DNA from: Cymbidium sinense
Lineage: Eukaryota; Streptophyta; Magnoliopsida; Asparagales; Orchidaceae
Assembly (NCBI GenBank): GCA_021442155.1
Contig: CM038216.1
Span: forward strand, 159,759,983 to 159,823,982
Direction: 5' to 3'
DNA length: 64,000 nt
How positions within the stretch are numbered: the stretch's first letter is position 1; each line of letters begins with the position of its first letter. Of this stretch, positions 23,501 to 36,640 are shown piece after piece. The notes under the pieces are model-generated. The model saw nothing but the letters and a program-made list of their open reading frames with translations. It did not search any database and was not told the origin of the DNA. The position numbers were made by a program, and so were the translations under genes.

Positions 23501-24575
23501 AAATCACCATCTAAATTGAATCTTTAACACTTAGAAAATTTCATCCTTAAAGCCTAGCTAAGACATGCCACACAAGCCTTAAATGGCACACACATTAGGC
23601 TAAGTCACCATTTTTAGTTCTATGTTAGGGCGATGCATTGTTTGATGCTTGATTTTATTTTGTGATATAATGTTTTTAGATTGGATGTTAGGTATATGTG
23701 TAGATAGAATGATAGGGCTATCATAGCCTAATCATGTCTTCTATAGGGGATTGTGCTTAAGGGACGCTGTAATAAAAATATATATATTTTTGCTGTGTAG
23801 GTCACTTATACCTCTAAGCATAATCCAAACTAGGACATGTGGGCTTAGTTACCCATGTGCGGGGTGCTAAGTCCAAATTATAAAATATAACTACTTGGGA
23901 ATGTATCAATGTTTACCTAACATCTATTTTTACAGGTGTAGTTAGATTTTACATTCCCATAAAAATATAATTTTGTAATAAGAATTAGTATTAGTGTTAT
24001 GGGATTTAGGATGAGCAGTGGCTAGAAGGCATAGTCATGGGAGGCCTTGTAAAGCTTTGGGGCACAATCAAATCAAAAAGAAAGGAAATAAGAATGAAGA
24101 AAAGAAAGAGGAATGAAGGAAAAATGAAGAATGAAGATCCCCCATAGCATCTATTCAATTTCAATTTGTAATATTCTTTGTAATCTGGGTTGTATAAGGG
24201 TAGAGCTTGGCTACCTAATTTTTCTCTTTTCTGGGGTGTATGGCAGTACCCAACTGCACTAGCCTCTTATTATTTTATGATAATTTGAATGTTTAAATGT
24301 TATGTTTAGATTGTGTAATAGAAATTGCATCTTCTTCATAGTTTCTTAAACTTGATGTTTGTATATGTGGCCTGAATGCAGTAAGCTCTTAGAAAAAAAT
24401 TAATTTTTCTATCACAATTAATAGCTCATAAATAAATTTTAAAACAACTTTTAACCTTATTTTAAAGCCTAAGTCATAATCAAGATAAATAAAACATTTA
24501 GAAACCCGATAGCTCAATAATGTATGCTTCAATATCATGCATATCATCTTGTTCCCAATCTTGAATAAGGAGGTG

Positions 24576-27500
24576 TGGTGTTTATTTTTGATAGGTGTAT
24601 GGGGAACACCATGCAGATCTGAGGGTGTACTTATTAAGGCGATCAGGTATGACATCTAGGAATAAAGCATTATCTCAAAAGATAGAAATCACCACCCTAT
24701 AATGGACATAATCACCTAATAAGGACTCCTAAGATATGATGGGTCTTCAAATATATAATAAAAATTTTCCCCTACTTTACATGGATGAATAAAGTAGGGT
24801 TTATATTAAATCAGGTTCTAAAATTCCCTATGGGGGCAAGACCCTCATAGTTAATTACATTCTAAGGATGGTGAATTCCTTAGGAATACTCTTGATTAAA
24901 GTGGAAAATTATTATCTCTAAAAATTTTAATGATAGGACTATCAATAAATTAGTTATATTGGAAAATCAAGTGGGATAGACCAAAAAGGATAAACTTATT
25001 ATCGAAGCCAAAGGAGATGAGTAGGGAATGCTCATGGTACTAGGAAACCTAGTGAGCATTCCAACTTATCTATGGTTGGGCTTTATATGTTTAAAATTGA
25101 GAAGAAATATTCATTTGAGTTGAAATTTTATTAGAAAGCTAGGACTTACAATCCCACAATACAAGATTATGGAAATGCCTAAGAGGTGAGGATTTATGCT
25201 TGTAGCCCAAAGAAAACATCTACCTCAAATCTTAAATCTAGGGAGCTATAGCAAGAGCTAAAGTATGACCTAAATCTAAGCAAAGATGGGTATATGGTTT
25301 ACCTCCACAAGAGAGAGTAAACCACCCAACTGCTGGACTTATAACTGCCTGGAGTGATAGCTAGCTAACACCTCCTATGCTTTAAAATCATGTTGGCAAG
25401 TTTTATGATTTTGCAAGATAGTTGGGTTATTATTATTTAGAAAGAAACTATAGTGCTTAAACTCACTCCATAAGAGACTAGAGTATGAGTGGTATGAGCA
25501 ATGAATTAGTCTAATGCAAATCTTTTCAAATTTTATTTGATTTTAGACTCTTCTTTTTGACAAAGTCCATATGATTTTTATATGTATGAAATGAGGTTAT
25601 TGGCTAAATCAGAAAGAAAGAGGTGTTTTCCACCACATGGGAGACCCTTAAAGGTCAAGTCTTCCCCTATTGTGCAAGGATGAAAACCCTCTCTTTCCAA
25701 AAGTGAAGTAATATGAATACATGATATTAAACATACAACATCTATGCCTAGGCTTTATATGAGGTTATGGATTATTTAGAAAATTTAGTTATGAGTTGTA
25801 GTTGGGGTAGAAAAAATAATTTTTCCTAAGAGCTTAATCGTATCCAGGCCACACATTAAATCACCATATAAGTACGAAACAAAGAATAAGCATGCTATTT
25901 CTATTGCATAATTTAAACATAAGATCAATCATTTTATAAATCCTACATGAAAGAATAAAAGGTTGGTGCAGTCGGGTGCCATCATATAACCCGAAAAAGA
26001 AAAAATGGGTAGCTGAGCTCTACCCTTGTATAACCCAGTATATGAAAGAATAATTACAATTTTATAAATGAATAAATGCTATGGGGGTCTTCTTATCTTC
26101 ATTCTTCATATCTCCTTCTTTCTTTATTTGGGTTTTCTTGCTTCAAAGGCATCACAGGGCCTCCCAGGACAAAGCCTTCTAGCCGCTGCTCATCTTAAGC
26201 CCCCATAACACTAATCCTAATCCCAAATATAAAATTACATTAAAAATAAGAAAAGTAAATCTAATTACATCTACAAAAAAATGTTAGCTGAACACACCAT
26301 ACAACCCAAGTAGTTATATGAATAATTTGGACTTAGCACCCTGTATATGGGTAACCAAGCCTACATGTCATAATTTAGATTATGAAGTGTTAAGCAACCT
26401 ATAAAAGAGTGCATTTATGTTTATTTTAAGCACCCTTTAAGCACAATCTCCTATAGAAAATATGATTAGGCTAATCACAGCTTAACATCCAGTCTACAAC
26501 AATACATCATAAAATCAAACATCTATCTCTCCATGTATCGCCCTAACATAAAACTAGAAGTAGTGACTTAATTCTAAAGTGTGTGTATTCAGGCTTGCGC
26601 GGTATGCCTTAACTAAGCTTTGTTATGGTTTTCTAAGTATGAAAGGATTTAATTATAAAGAATGGTTTTACTTTAAGTGACTTAATTGATTTGCAAGTTT
26701 TACTTAATGTTTTCCTTTATTTCATTTGGTTTACACTTAACAACTAGGTGTTATAAAGAGAAGGAAATAGAGGATCACTCTCTTTTATCCCTACCTCAAG
26801 TCACATCTAAAGCAAATTAATTAATCAATTCTCTTTAGTGAATGGCTTATTACATATTTTAGTTTTGATCATATGTTTAGGTTCACCTTAAATAACCTCA
26901 TTCAATAAGAAATGCATCTTAAGATTAATTGGAATTAATTACTTTCACATGACACATGTGCATTTTTTTCTTTCCATCACATGTAACATGCACATGATTA
27001 AACCTTAAGCATACCTATATATGCATTATGTTTTAGCACACTTAAATGATGGATCTAAATATATGTATATTTAGATTTTATATCTTCCTTTTGTTTGAAT
27101 TATTTTTATCATATTAATTTAAAGCTCTATCTAAATTCATATACAAAAATACATATGAATGAAATTAAATAAGTACGTGTCATTCTTAAGTAGGGAAGTG
27201 AGGCAATCAAATGACCTCCTTGGGGCAAGCTAAAGCCTCGTGTTCCCGGGATGCCCAAACTATATACCCATTACATTCAAGCATATGTAAATTTGCATAC
27301 ATGAACATAAAAAAGAGAGCTCCAAGTCATATGATTAATTAATTTAACAAATTAATCATTCATGAATGCATAAATGTTTGATAAAAAGATAATGGGTTCT
27401 AATTCCATAATTAAATACACACACACATTTATAAGAGACATAAGCTAGTACATGTCGTTGTTAACTAGGGAAGTGAAATAATCAAATGACCTCCTTGGGG

Positions 27501-30500
27501 CTAACTAAAGCCTCATATTCCCAGGATGTTCAGACTAAATATTTGATTTTCTCCAATACATATAGATGTATACATAAATGAAGGAAAGAAAATCATGAAA
27601 AAGTTATATTTTTATTTGAAACATTTATGCATAAGGAGTGAAGTCTTATCCAAATTCTAATATTGAAATACATTAGAATGAAATCAATAGAGCATGCATC
27701 GTTAAAAGAAGTGAGGTAATCAAATAACCTCCTTAGGCTTAGCTAAAGCCTCGTATTCCCGGGATGTATAGTCTAAATACCCATAAATATTCTCACTTAC
27801 ATAAATCAATATATGAATGAAAGAAAAGAAATTTACTTCATACACTTAAGCTATAATCTCATGTATTTCCTCTGTATTTATAACTTGCATTCATAGCATA
27901 TGTAATTATTTATTTATAAGATTTGGAAAATAGTTTTGGATTTAATAATGATAATAGCCACGCATATATTAATTTAAATCTACACATGCAAACTTGACAT
28001 AAAGGAAATCATTTATTTTTAATTACTTTTAGAAGAAATGAATGTATGAATCAAGTGGCATAAAACATTTATTATGATTGTATAGAAATAAAAGGACATA
28101 AATACATTATTTCATGCAATCCAACTAATTCCTAAGGGCAATCATACTAAATAAATTCATCTAAAATAAACCAAAGTTTCTTAATGTTATTTTTAATTTC
28201 ATATTTGATTTAATTTAGGAAATGTGAGAGAGGTTTGTTAATCCTAATCCCATTCCCTATGTGTGAGTTAATTTGATTTAATGAAAAGCAATTAGATTGA
28301 TTTTATGGATTAATTAGGTTAAGGTATGAATTCAAGAAATTAATTAACCCTTACCTATGTTATCTTAAGATGATTAATAAAATAATAATGAGCTAATGTA
28401 ATATGAAAATGAGTTGAAAATTAAATAGCAATGCTCCTTTGAAATGGAAGGGGGCCTAATGCAATTAGCTCACAATCATTAATTAATTATGCTTAAAATA
28501 CTCATTTAATTACTTTTAGGATTTTCTCACACATGTGAGCTAACCATAATTTCATTAACTCTCTTTAGGTTATTAAACACCTAAAGCTCTACCCAAGGAT
28601 CAATTAATTAAGATTTCATATGATTACATTGATTAATTAATTAAGCTTTGATTAAGTTAATTAATGAAAATGAACATAAGGAAGCAGATTAAGGAAGAGG
28701 CCCTAATCTTATTTTCTAAGTTCACCCACTATGAAAGAACACTAACCACTTAATTAATTATTCCATTATTGTTCACATAATTAATTAAAAATTAATTAGA
28801 CTAGGAGAGTAATCAGGGCTTAATTAATCAAATCTCCTAATTGGGCATGTAATAAATCCCAAGAAAATTAGAAGAGATAAAGGTCATCCTTCTAAACAAA
28901 CTAAAAAAATTTGGGATCAATCGCTTGAGTGATTAAAGAGTAATTAAGCTAATTAGGTTTTTAATTAAACTTTAATTAAGCTCTATTTATAGTTCAAAAA
29001 TAATTGAAAATATTTTTATTAAAATCTCCTCTAAAATACCTTTAAAATGAGCCATTATTTGTATTTTTTAAATTTTTTTTATGATTAGTTATGAATTATG
29101 AAAGTTTCAACCTTAAAAACATATTATTTAACCCTAATTAAACCTAATCCCTTCGGTACCACGCAGCGCATTGATGCGGCGTGCTTTCCACATGGCACTG
29201 CGAGATTGGTTATTTAATTTGTCGCATTCACGCGCTGAGTCAGCTGGTAGCAGATGGTATTGATCTTCGTCGTCTGATCTCAGATCGGACGACGCAAATC
29301 AAACCTGCAGCATAAAGGGAGAAAATATGAGAGATTTAACATGATTTGATTAGAGCCGTCCATTCCAATCATGCGGAATGAATGACCCATGAGCCTCCTT
29401 CCTGTGAGTGACGAACGATAGCATTCGTCCACCATGGATCGTTCGATTCGAGATCACTCAAGCTAAAATAAACTTCAAAATTGACCCACACCATTAGGGA
29501 AGGAATTCAAACACATCCAACAGTCAAGATCAACTCACATGCAAATTTTCTTTCATAAAGGACCAACACCACTTAAGCTAGAGATTAGTTTTCATGGAAA
29601 TACCTCACCGGAGCTAAGACGGGCGGCTCGCAAGCTTGAGGAAGCTTCGTTTAGTTGAGATGAATCCCTATTGAGTAGTAATTGAGTTTGTTTCAAGTAG
29701 ATAGCTAGCAAGGCCAAGGATCGAGCTTTGGAGCTTCAATCTTGATCGAAGTCCCTCCTTCGGCGGCTTTAGGGAATGGGAAATGGCTTGGATAGCTTCA
29801 AAGATGTGTGTAGAGGGTGTGTGTAAGTGGAATTGGATTGAGATGGAGTATTGGAGAAGTTAGGATCAAAATTAGCCTCCCCTATTTCAGTTTTGCACGG
29901 GAAGAGGGAATGTCAAAAGTGGGAAGCTTGGGATGGCTTTGGAATTTCAGGGAGAAATCATGTTTGGAAGCTCTCATGAATCCTAGTGATGTGTTTCCTA
30001 TTCGAATTGAGGGGGTATACCCCTCAATTTGTTGAGTTGGATGAACGAGATTATTTCCCATTTTTCGATCATCTAGCTGCCGTCAGAGCACCGGAGGGGT
30101 CTCAATCGAGTCCACGTGGCTCGTATGGATTGAAGGAACTCATAGGAGGTGGCTTAAGGCATGATGTGGGGAGATCTCCTTGCCTGGATCCTTTGGTTGC
30201 ACAACTTGTATGGGAGGTGAGTTGCCTCACCTCCCTTTGGTCCATGACAAGTCCTACTCCCTCTAGGGTGGGCTAGAAGGCTTAGGGATCCCTCATTTGA
30301 AAGTTGAATGGCTGTCAAGGTGAAAGGAGGGTGGACTTTGCCATATTTGGTAAAATCTCATAAGGGGGAGAGGATCCATGGAAGATTTGCATTGGGCTTG
30401 GCTCCAAATGGGTTTTGGTTGATTTTGGGCTGCCCTACGTTAAGTTTGGGTCAGGTTTGGTCAACTGCCAAAGTCCCATGGGTTTTGGCTTCATTTGGTC

Positions 30501-31501
30501 AAATGGGTTGACATGGGTTCATGTTGGATCAAACCAAGGCTTATGTTCGGTGCAAATTATGATTTAAAGAGTTTTAGTTCAAGTGGTTTCAATCATTTTG
30601 GCCTAGGTTTGACATTGTCTTACTTGGATTCATATAGGTCAAATGGACAGAGTTGACCAATTTGACCAATTTGAAAAAATTGGGTTGGGTTAGATGTTGG
30701 TTTACGTTCAATTGGTTAATTAAAAATGATAGTATGCTTTGATTTGAATCAATTTGGATTTAATTTAGAGTTTGGCCAATTTAACCCTTTAGGTCAAAGG
30801 TTAAGTTGACCAAATCAAATTGGGCTTAATTATGATTTTGTCAAGTTCAATAGTCAATTTGGAATGAACTTGAGCCATTGGTTGCAATCAATTTGGGTTA
30901 GATCATGATTTGACCCATTTTAGCCTTTTAGGACAATTTGGGTCAACTTGGGTCAAAAGACCAATTGGACTTGGTTTGGCTCAATTGAGGGTCAAGTCAT
31001 GTTCAACCATTGATCATGAGTTGGTTTGAATCAATGGTTTCAATCAATTTGGTGTATGGTGGGTTTTTGCTAGTTTAGGTTTCATTTGGGCTAATGGTTT
31101 TTGGTCAAAGGCTGACTTGATTTGATAATAATTGATCATCCTAGGGTGATTGTTGATCATCATATGAGGCTTGGATGGGATTGATTCAATCAATATGGGT
31201 TGAATTTGAACTTGGATCAAAAAGGTCCTTTAGGCCACTTTGGGTTGAGTGGACCTAAATGGGTCAATTACTTTGATTTTGGCTTCATTCAAGTTTAGTT
31301 GAACTTATATATGAGCCTAGGATTGAAATATAAATTCAACTGCAATCAATTTGGAGTCCAATGGATTCTGGCTCATTTGAAGTTTTCAAGCTAAAAGGGC
31401 TAACTCGGGCTTGACTTGGGTTGACTTGAGTTTGGTTTGATAATTGCAAGTTCTATTTTTATTTGAATAGATGATTGATTCAAGAGAAAATCCATTAGTA
31501 T
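24576..31501 (-). repeat. Second Tat LTR, inverted, joined tail to tail with the first and cut off by a copia element
   Basis: Reverse-complementing this block gives the order found in the first element. At 24576-24780 it matches 2590-2790; at 25971-26040 it matches 1430-1500. At 27180-27800 it matches 195-260, at 29161-29400 it matches 21120-21300, and at 31320-31500 it matches about 18975-19160. It begins exactly at the LTR end. It stops at 31501, where a copia LTR begins, so about 0.6 kb of LTR is missing. It is non-coding; open frames at 29817-30511 are chance. Confidence 0.8.
27171..27800 (-). repeat. Tandem triplication inside the inverted Tat LTR
   Basis: Three units carry AATGACCTCCTTGGGGC (the third is altered) followed by AAAGCCTCGT and TTCCCGGGATG. 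They start near 27211, 27486 and 27724, about 275 and 238 bp apart. The forward LTR copies have this segment only once (195-260 and 22885-22960), so the expansion is private to this copy or its subfamily. Confidence 0.8.
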
Positions 31502-33611
31502 TGTTGGCTTACTGAGCCTCATGTTCAATCCGATCAATTTTGATGATAATAAATGAATATTTGGATGTTCTAATGTATGCTTTATGTGTTTTAGATATAT
31601 TAATTGCTAATTACATATCCAATACATCTCACAATATGTTTGGGGAAATTGCAAGAGTAGAAGAATCAAAGATAGACCAAAATGGATAATGTGAAGCTCA
31701 AGATACAACATTTTTGGTTATATGCATTTATAACTATCTTATAAATTCATGAGTTCACAACATGAAATATTTCAAATAATGATAATGAGGTTAATTTATA
31801 TAAATCTTTATCTAATTAACATTCAATTATATGTTTCATACATAGCATTGTCAAAATAATAAATGATAATAAATTATGACTACTAAGTGTAATTATTTTA
31901 TTTACTTAATATAAATAAATATTTTAATTTAATTTGAAGGTTATATGATAACTCACATTATATATAAATTATATCATAATATTTAAATGTCATATTTCAA
32001 AATTAACAAAAATATGTGAAATTTTATATTTTAGCCAAAGTCATTTTATAATCAAGGAATTTATATCTGATTTCATCTTCAACGGATTCCTTGGATTTTT
32101 TTTTTTAATGTGATAGGTTACATGACCCACGTATGATTAAAACTGAATTTATTATGACTTTTTAAACATTAGTTGATTTTAATAATGAATGCATGCTACA
32201 TGCTTTGAATATATTAAGAGCCATATTTGATTATTTTTGACTTGCCCATGTGAATAGCCAAACTTTGGCTGCTTGAATTAATATTTATTTAATAAAAATT
32301 AAATTTTTAATAAATATTAAATTATTATATGATAAAATAATGTTAGAATAATATATTTTTTGAAATAATTCAAAATGACCTTCTTGCCTGTAAATAACCC
32401 TCATTCTCTTCATGAAAGTATTCTTTATTCAAATTCAAAATCCCTCCAGCAAATCTAAGATAAAATTTCTTAGATTTTCCTTCCAAGTTCTCCAAATATT
32501 GAAGATCAAATCCTTAGTTTGGAAGCTTCAACATCTTCAACTAAGTAAGCTTTCAAATTACTTGAGTTTGTTTTCTTGATCTTAATCCCTTTTTAAGTTG
32601 TTCATACTATTTTCACCATTTATTTATTCTTTTCAATTTATACTTTTTGGTGGATTAGTCTTTGGACATCAAAGTCTAAAATTTTTCACATCAAAGTTTC
32701 TTCAATCATTTTTTTTGTGAAAAACTCTTGTGATAGTTTGTAAGATTTATTTCAACTTTTTGAAAATTTTGTCTTCCTAAAAATTTCTTATAGTTTCTTG
32801 AAATATTTCTTCATTAGTCTTATTTGAATTATCATTTATTCTTAGATCTATTTTAGAAGTATATTTTAGCATTTCAAATTAACTTATTGTGCTGAAATTA
32901 TTTTCATATTTGCTAGATCTCTCTTATTAATTAAAAGCTTGCTAGTTTACTTAAATCTATCATATACTAATTTTATTTAAGTACTTTGTGATCATTTGCA
33001 TTAATTTTATCTTTTGGTTAAAATAAATTATTCCTTGTTGAAATTTATTTTATTGTAAAAGAATATTATGAATTTATTTTGAAATCAATTTTATATTAGT
33101 CTACAAATTATAATAACATAAACATCTTAGTAAAATTAGTGTAAGATATTTATTTTATTATTTTTTATCAATATTAGGTGAGCATTTTATCTTGGCAAAT
33201 TTTTAAGTAGTAAAGTGATCATTTATAAGTGAGATCGCTTTGAATTGGATAGCTTGGTATATTTGTGAGAGATTTATTTTATCAAAATTTATTGTGTATT
33301 TTTCTTTTGCCGTAAAATTTATATTGTACTCACCTTTATAGAGAATACATATTGTTGTAGGTTGTTCATTTGTATTAGAGATACTATTTGTAAGTTATTT
33401 TGTTTTAGTGGATTCTTAGCGATGGGTGGCTAGGACGAGGGATCTTTGGTTTAATAACCACATAAAAAGTGCCTATTGTCTCTCTTTACTTTACTGTATT
33501 TTTATTTTTGCTGCATTAAGAATTGTATCTTGTCATTATAAAATTAAAAATTAATTTTCTATTATAGCATAAAATTTAAGATTTAACTTTTAAAATTTTC
33601 AATATTGCCCA
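31502..33611 (+). repeat. 5' LTR of the copia element
   Basis: About 2110 bp, beginning TGTTGGCTTA and ending ATTGCCCA. It is similar throughout to 38486-40609, with scattered substitutions and small indels, implying an old insertion. The promoter box aligned to TATAAATA of the 3' LTR (39403-39410) reads TGTAAATA here (32389-32396), which would weaken transcription. Confidence 0.9.
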
Positions 33612-33639
33612 AGGCTCTATTGTTGGCTTAACATCCAAG

Positions 33640-34850
33640 AGTAGATCTTTTCACTATGGCATAAGTTTTCCCAAAGGGTTCATTACCAAAGGGACAATCC
33701 ACTCATAGACATCCACTTTTAGATAGTGTGCCATTTGATTATTGGAAAAATAGAATTAGTACATTTTTAAGAGGTCTAGATGCACGCATGTGGTATATGT
33801 TGACACATCAATACCATACACCCATGAGAAGTAAATGGCATTAAAATAAAAAAACCATTACTGTAGCTAAAAGAGAACTTGATGAATTAAATATTAGTTT
33901 GTACTTTACATTATTCTTTATTACCGATGATTACATGAAAATTTCTATGTTAAGTACAACAAAAGAAATATGGGATAAACTCATTATAACTTATGAAGGA
34001 ACTAGTGAAGTTAGATATTCTCACATAAATAGACTTTTTATGAATATGAGCTATTTCATATGTCTCCTTCTGAATCTATTTCTGATATGTATACCAAATT
34101 CATGAAAATAATTAACACATTGCATTCACTTGGAAAAACATATAAGAATTAAGACTTAGTCTATAAGATTCTTAGATGTCTTCCAAAAGAATTGGAAGCT
34201 AAAGTAACATCTATTAGTGAAGCTAAGGATTTATCTACTTATCCACTTGATCTTTTGGGTTCTTGATACATGAATAAAGTTATTTCTCAAAAGGATAAGA
34301 TGGATAACTCAACAAAAAGGGAGAAGGAGAAAGGAAAAGCCATTGGATTACAAGTTGATGATAGTGATGAGCATAACACCTCAAGCTCGGATGGTGATAG
34401 TGATGAGGTGGTCATGCTATCCAAAAGTCTTGGGAACTTGCTAAGGAAGAATAATCAATGGTATAAAAAAAATCTAAAAACTATAAATTTTAAACTAAAA
34501 AATTTCCTGCAGGTGATGGGATCATTTGCTACCATTATAAAAAGCTTGGACACATAAGTGGTGATTGTCCAAAACTTGCTGAATCAAAGAAGAACATGAT
34601 TGATGTGGAAAGAAGAAATAATATGAAGGAGAAAAAGTACCATAAGAAGAATAAGAAGGCTTTATGGTCCAATCCAGATTCAAATGAGTCAAGTACTTGC
34701 TCTTCTAATGAAGAGGCCAACATATGTCTTATGGCAAATGGAGAATATGACTTAGATTCTCAAGAGGTATGCAATGATATATCTTATGATAAATTAGATG
34801 ATGGTTTTAATGACTTAGTTATTGAATATAAAAATTAAAAGAAAATACAA
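33640..34850 (+). pseudogene. gag: Copia gag with first zinc knuckle, broken
   Basis: Reads FDYWKNRI and TFLRGLDARMWYMLTH, then the open segment 33899-34105 with SMLSTTKEIWDKLIITYEGT and SEVRYSHINRLF. YTKFMKIINTLHSLGKTY and YKILRCLPKELEAKVTSISE follow. These are standard copia gag blocks. A zinc knuckle near 34520-34560 reads CYHYKKLGHISGDCP, in which the second Cys has become Tyr. Stops and frame changes occur throughout. Confidence 0.85.
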
Positions 34851-35330
34851 AACCTTAGAAAAGAACATAAAATTTAGATATGCATTTTTGTGATTTAAAA
34901 ATGGATGTGATAATTTAAAAAATACTTTATTAAATTATTCCTTACTTGTATGTAAACTTGAAAGAGAGAATATCTTGTTAAAAGAAAGATTAGAATAATG
35001 TTTGAAATCACAAGTTCATTATAATGCTTCATCAAGAAAAAGATTTAATAAAAATTAGTTGTATCGTACACATCCCACTCATATACCTTATAATTATTGT
35101 GCTAAGCCACATGAAAACACTAATGTTTAGTGCAACTATTGTGATAGAAAAGGACATATTTCATTTGATTGCTATGCACATAAATTACAAAACAAAAAGA
35201 AATCATCTTATGTATGGTTACCAAAAGGTACAAGCATTACACAAACCACACATGCTAGATATCTTGCTTCAAATTTAGAATGTGGACCCGGTTCCAAAAG
35301 TTAACATGTGAGTTTTTTTTTGTAGAAATG
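34851..35330 (+). pseudogene. gag: Copia gag C-terminal part with second zinc knuckle
   Basis: Near 35128-35175 the frame CNYCDRKGHISFDCYAH preserves an intact CCHC knuckle (C-x2-C-x4-H-x4-C). It is followed by KKKSSYVWLPKGT, like the VWVPKG motif that precedes the protease in related elements. Such knuckles bind the RNA genome. An upstream coil-like stretch is broken by stops. Confidence 0.75.
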
Positions 35331-35339
35331 CCTTCAAAG

Positions 35340-35660
35340 AAAAATTAAAGAAGGCATGTGGTACTTGGACAGTGGATGTTCAAGATATATGATGGGAGAT
35401 AAAGATAAATTCACAACTTTAGAATCAAGTGATGGAGGATTTGTTAGATATGGAGATAATGTGAAGGGAAAGATCATTGGCATTGGTTCTATTTGTAAGA
35501 ATTCCATCACTTTAAATAAAGTTTTTCTAGTATAAGGATTAAAACACAATTTAATTTTTATTAGTCAATTATGTGATAAAGGTTTGAATGTAGTATTTCA
35601 TGCATCATATTGCATTATAAAAATAATGAAAATGTTTTGATAGTAGGATAAAGATATAAA
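35340..35660 (+). pseudogene. pol: Copia aspartic protease, broken
   Basis: Reads GMWYLDSGCSRYMMGDKDKF, holding the catalytic DSG of copia proteases. GFVRYGDNVKGKIIGIG and LKHNLIFISQLCDKGLNV follow. It is almost continuous apart from a stop at 35534-35536 and one near 35640. It processes the polyprotein in the particle. Confidence 0.88.
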
Positions 35661-36640
35661 AAAATTTATGTCATTGATTTAGATAGCTTTCATGATGTGA
35701 ATTTGAATTTACTTTGTTTTAAAAGCACTCATGATGATATAAGGTTATGGCATAGAAGATTAAGTCATATTAACATGCACACACTCAATAAAATTGCTAA
35801 ACTTGATTTAATAGCTGGATTGCCTAAATTAAATATTCATTCAAACTATGTTTGTGATGCATGTATTCATGGTAAGCATTCTAGAAGCTCATTTAAAAGT
35901 AAAAATATTGTTTCTACTTCTAAACCTTTAGAATTATTGCACATGGATGTTTTGGTCCTATTACACCATATCTTAGGTGGAAAAAATTATGGTTTTGGAT
36001 TGTTGATGATTTCTCTAGATACTTGGTTTTATTTGTAACTTACAAGGACCATGTTTTGGTGAGTTTAGAAAGTTTTCTATTCAAAGAGAACAAGGCCTTT
36101 TGATTAATAGGGTTCAAACTGATCATGGCGACAAATTTGAAAATCAATTATTTGAGGATTACTGTGATGAACTTGGGATTAGACATAATTTTTTTTGCAC
36201 TTAGAACTCCCCAACAAAATGGAGTAGTAGAGAGAAAAAAATAGAATATTAATTGAAATAAGTAGATCTATGCTTGATGAGTATAAATTATGAAAATATT
36301 TTTGGGCAGAAGTAGTAAATACTGCATGTTATGTGATGAATATGATCTATTTTAGACCAATTTTGAAGAAGACACCCTATGAATTATTTTTTTGGAAAGA
36401 AGCCTAAGATTGAACACTTTCATGTATTTGGATGTAAATGCTTTATATTGAATAATGGGAAAGAGCATTTAGGTAAGTTTGATTGCATATGAGATGATGG
36501 TATTTTCTTAGAATACTCAGTAGAGCTTATAGAATAAGAGAAAAATGATTGTAGAAGAATCAATACATATTATTTTGATGAAAATTTAATTGATCCTATT
36601 AGAAATGAAGTGATTGATGAAGAGATTGATAATTTTTAGA
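35661..36640 (+). pseudogene. pol: Copia pre-integrase and integrase, broken
   Basis: The open segment 35697-36038 reads IRLWHRRLSHINMHTLNKI, CDACIHGKHSRSSFKSKN and STSKPLELLHMDV. That is the GAG-pre-integrase block with its CDAC zinc site, followed by the first catalytic Asp (HMD). Then come RVQTDHGDKFENQLFEDYC with the second Asp, and TPQQNGVVERKNRILIEIS (across a frameshift at about 36195) with the Glu. Later motifs SRSMLDEY and KKTPYELFFWKEA are present. Several frameshifts make it non-functional. Confidence 0.88.

Larger units (their letters stand above)
1..24575 (+). mobile_element. Giant Tat/Ogre-type Ty3/gypsy retrotransposon, degenerate, 5'-truncated by the window
   Basis: The sequence at 1-1785 recurs in the same orientation at about 22703-24575, giving LTR copies on both sides of a gypsy polyprotein. 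Domain order is gag, protease, RT, RNase H, second RNase H, integrase. A second RNase H between the first RNase H and the integrase is a known hallmark of the Tat lineage (Ogre, Grande, Retand), and the tRNA-Arg-type primer site fits that lineage. Every coding domain carries stops or frameshifts, so this copy is dead. An RTE LINE sits in the 3' LTR, and the last ~1 kb of that LTR is replaced by an inverted second LTR from 24576. The lineage call is firm; the exact LTR start (15514 or 15550) is not. Confidence 0.85.
15550..24575 (+). repeat. 3' LTR of the Tat element, interrupted by an RTE LINE and truncated at its 3' end
   Basis: The start matches the start of the solo LTR at 46481 (reverse complement), sharing TGTTGACCTCA and much of the next 250 bp. 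The segment 22703-24575 repeats 1-1785. Removing the LINE and one target duplication, and adding the missing end from 1786-2790, gives an LTR of about 7.1 kb. The right end is replaced by an inverted copy at 24576. Open frames such as 20744-21135 lie inside the LTR and show no protein similarity. Confidence 0.65.

Noticed and set aside
24571..24575. AGGTG as target duplication of the inverted Tat LTR
   Set aside because: No matching copy could be placed at the other end, because that end was lost at the copia junction.
29817..30511. Three overlapping + strand open frames
   Set aside because: They fall inside the inverted Tat LTR, have no domain similarity and are not conserved in frame in the forward copy.
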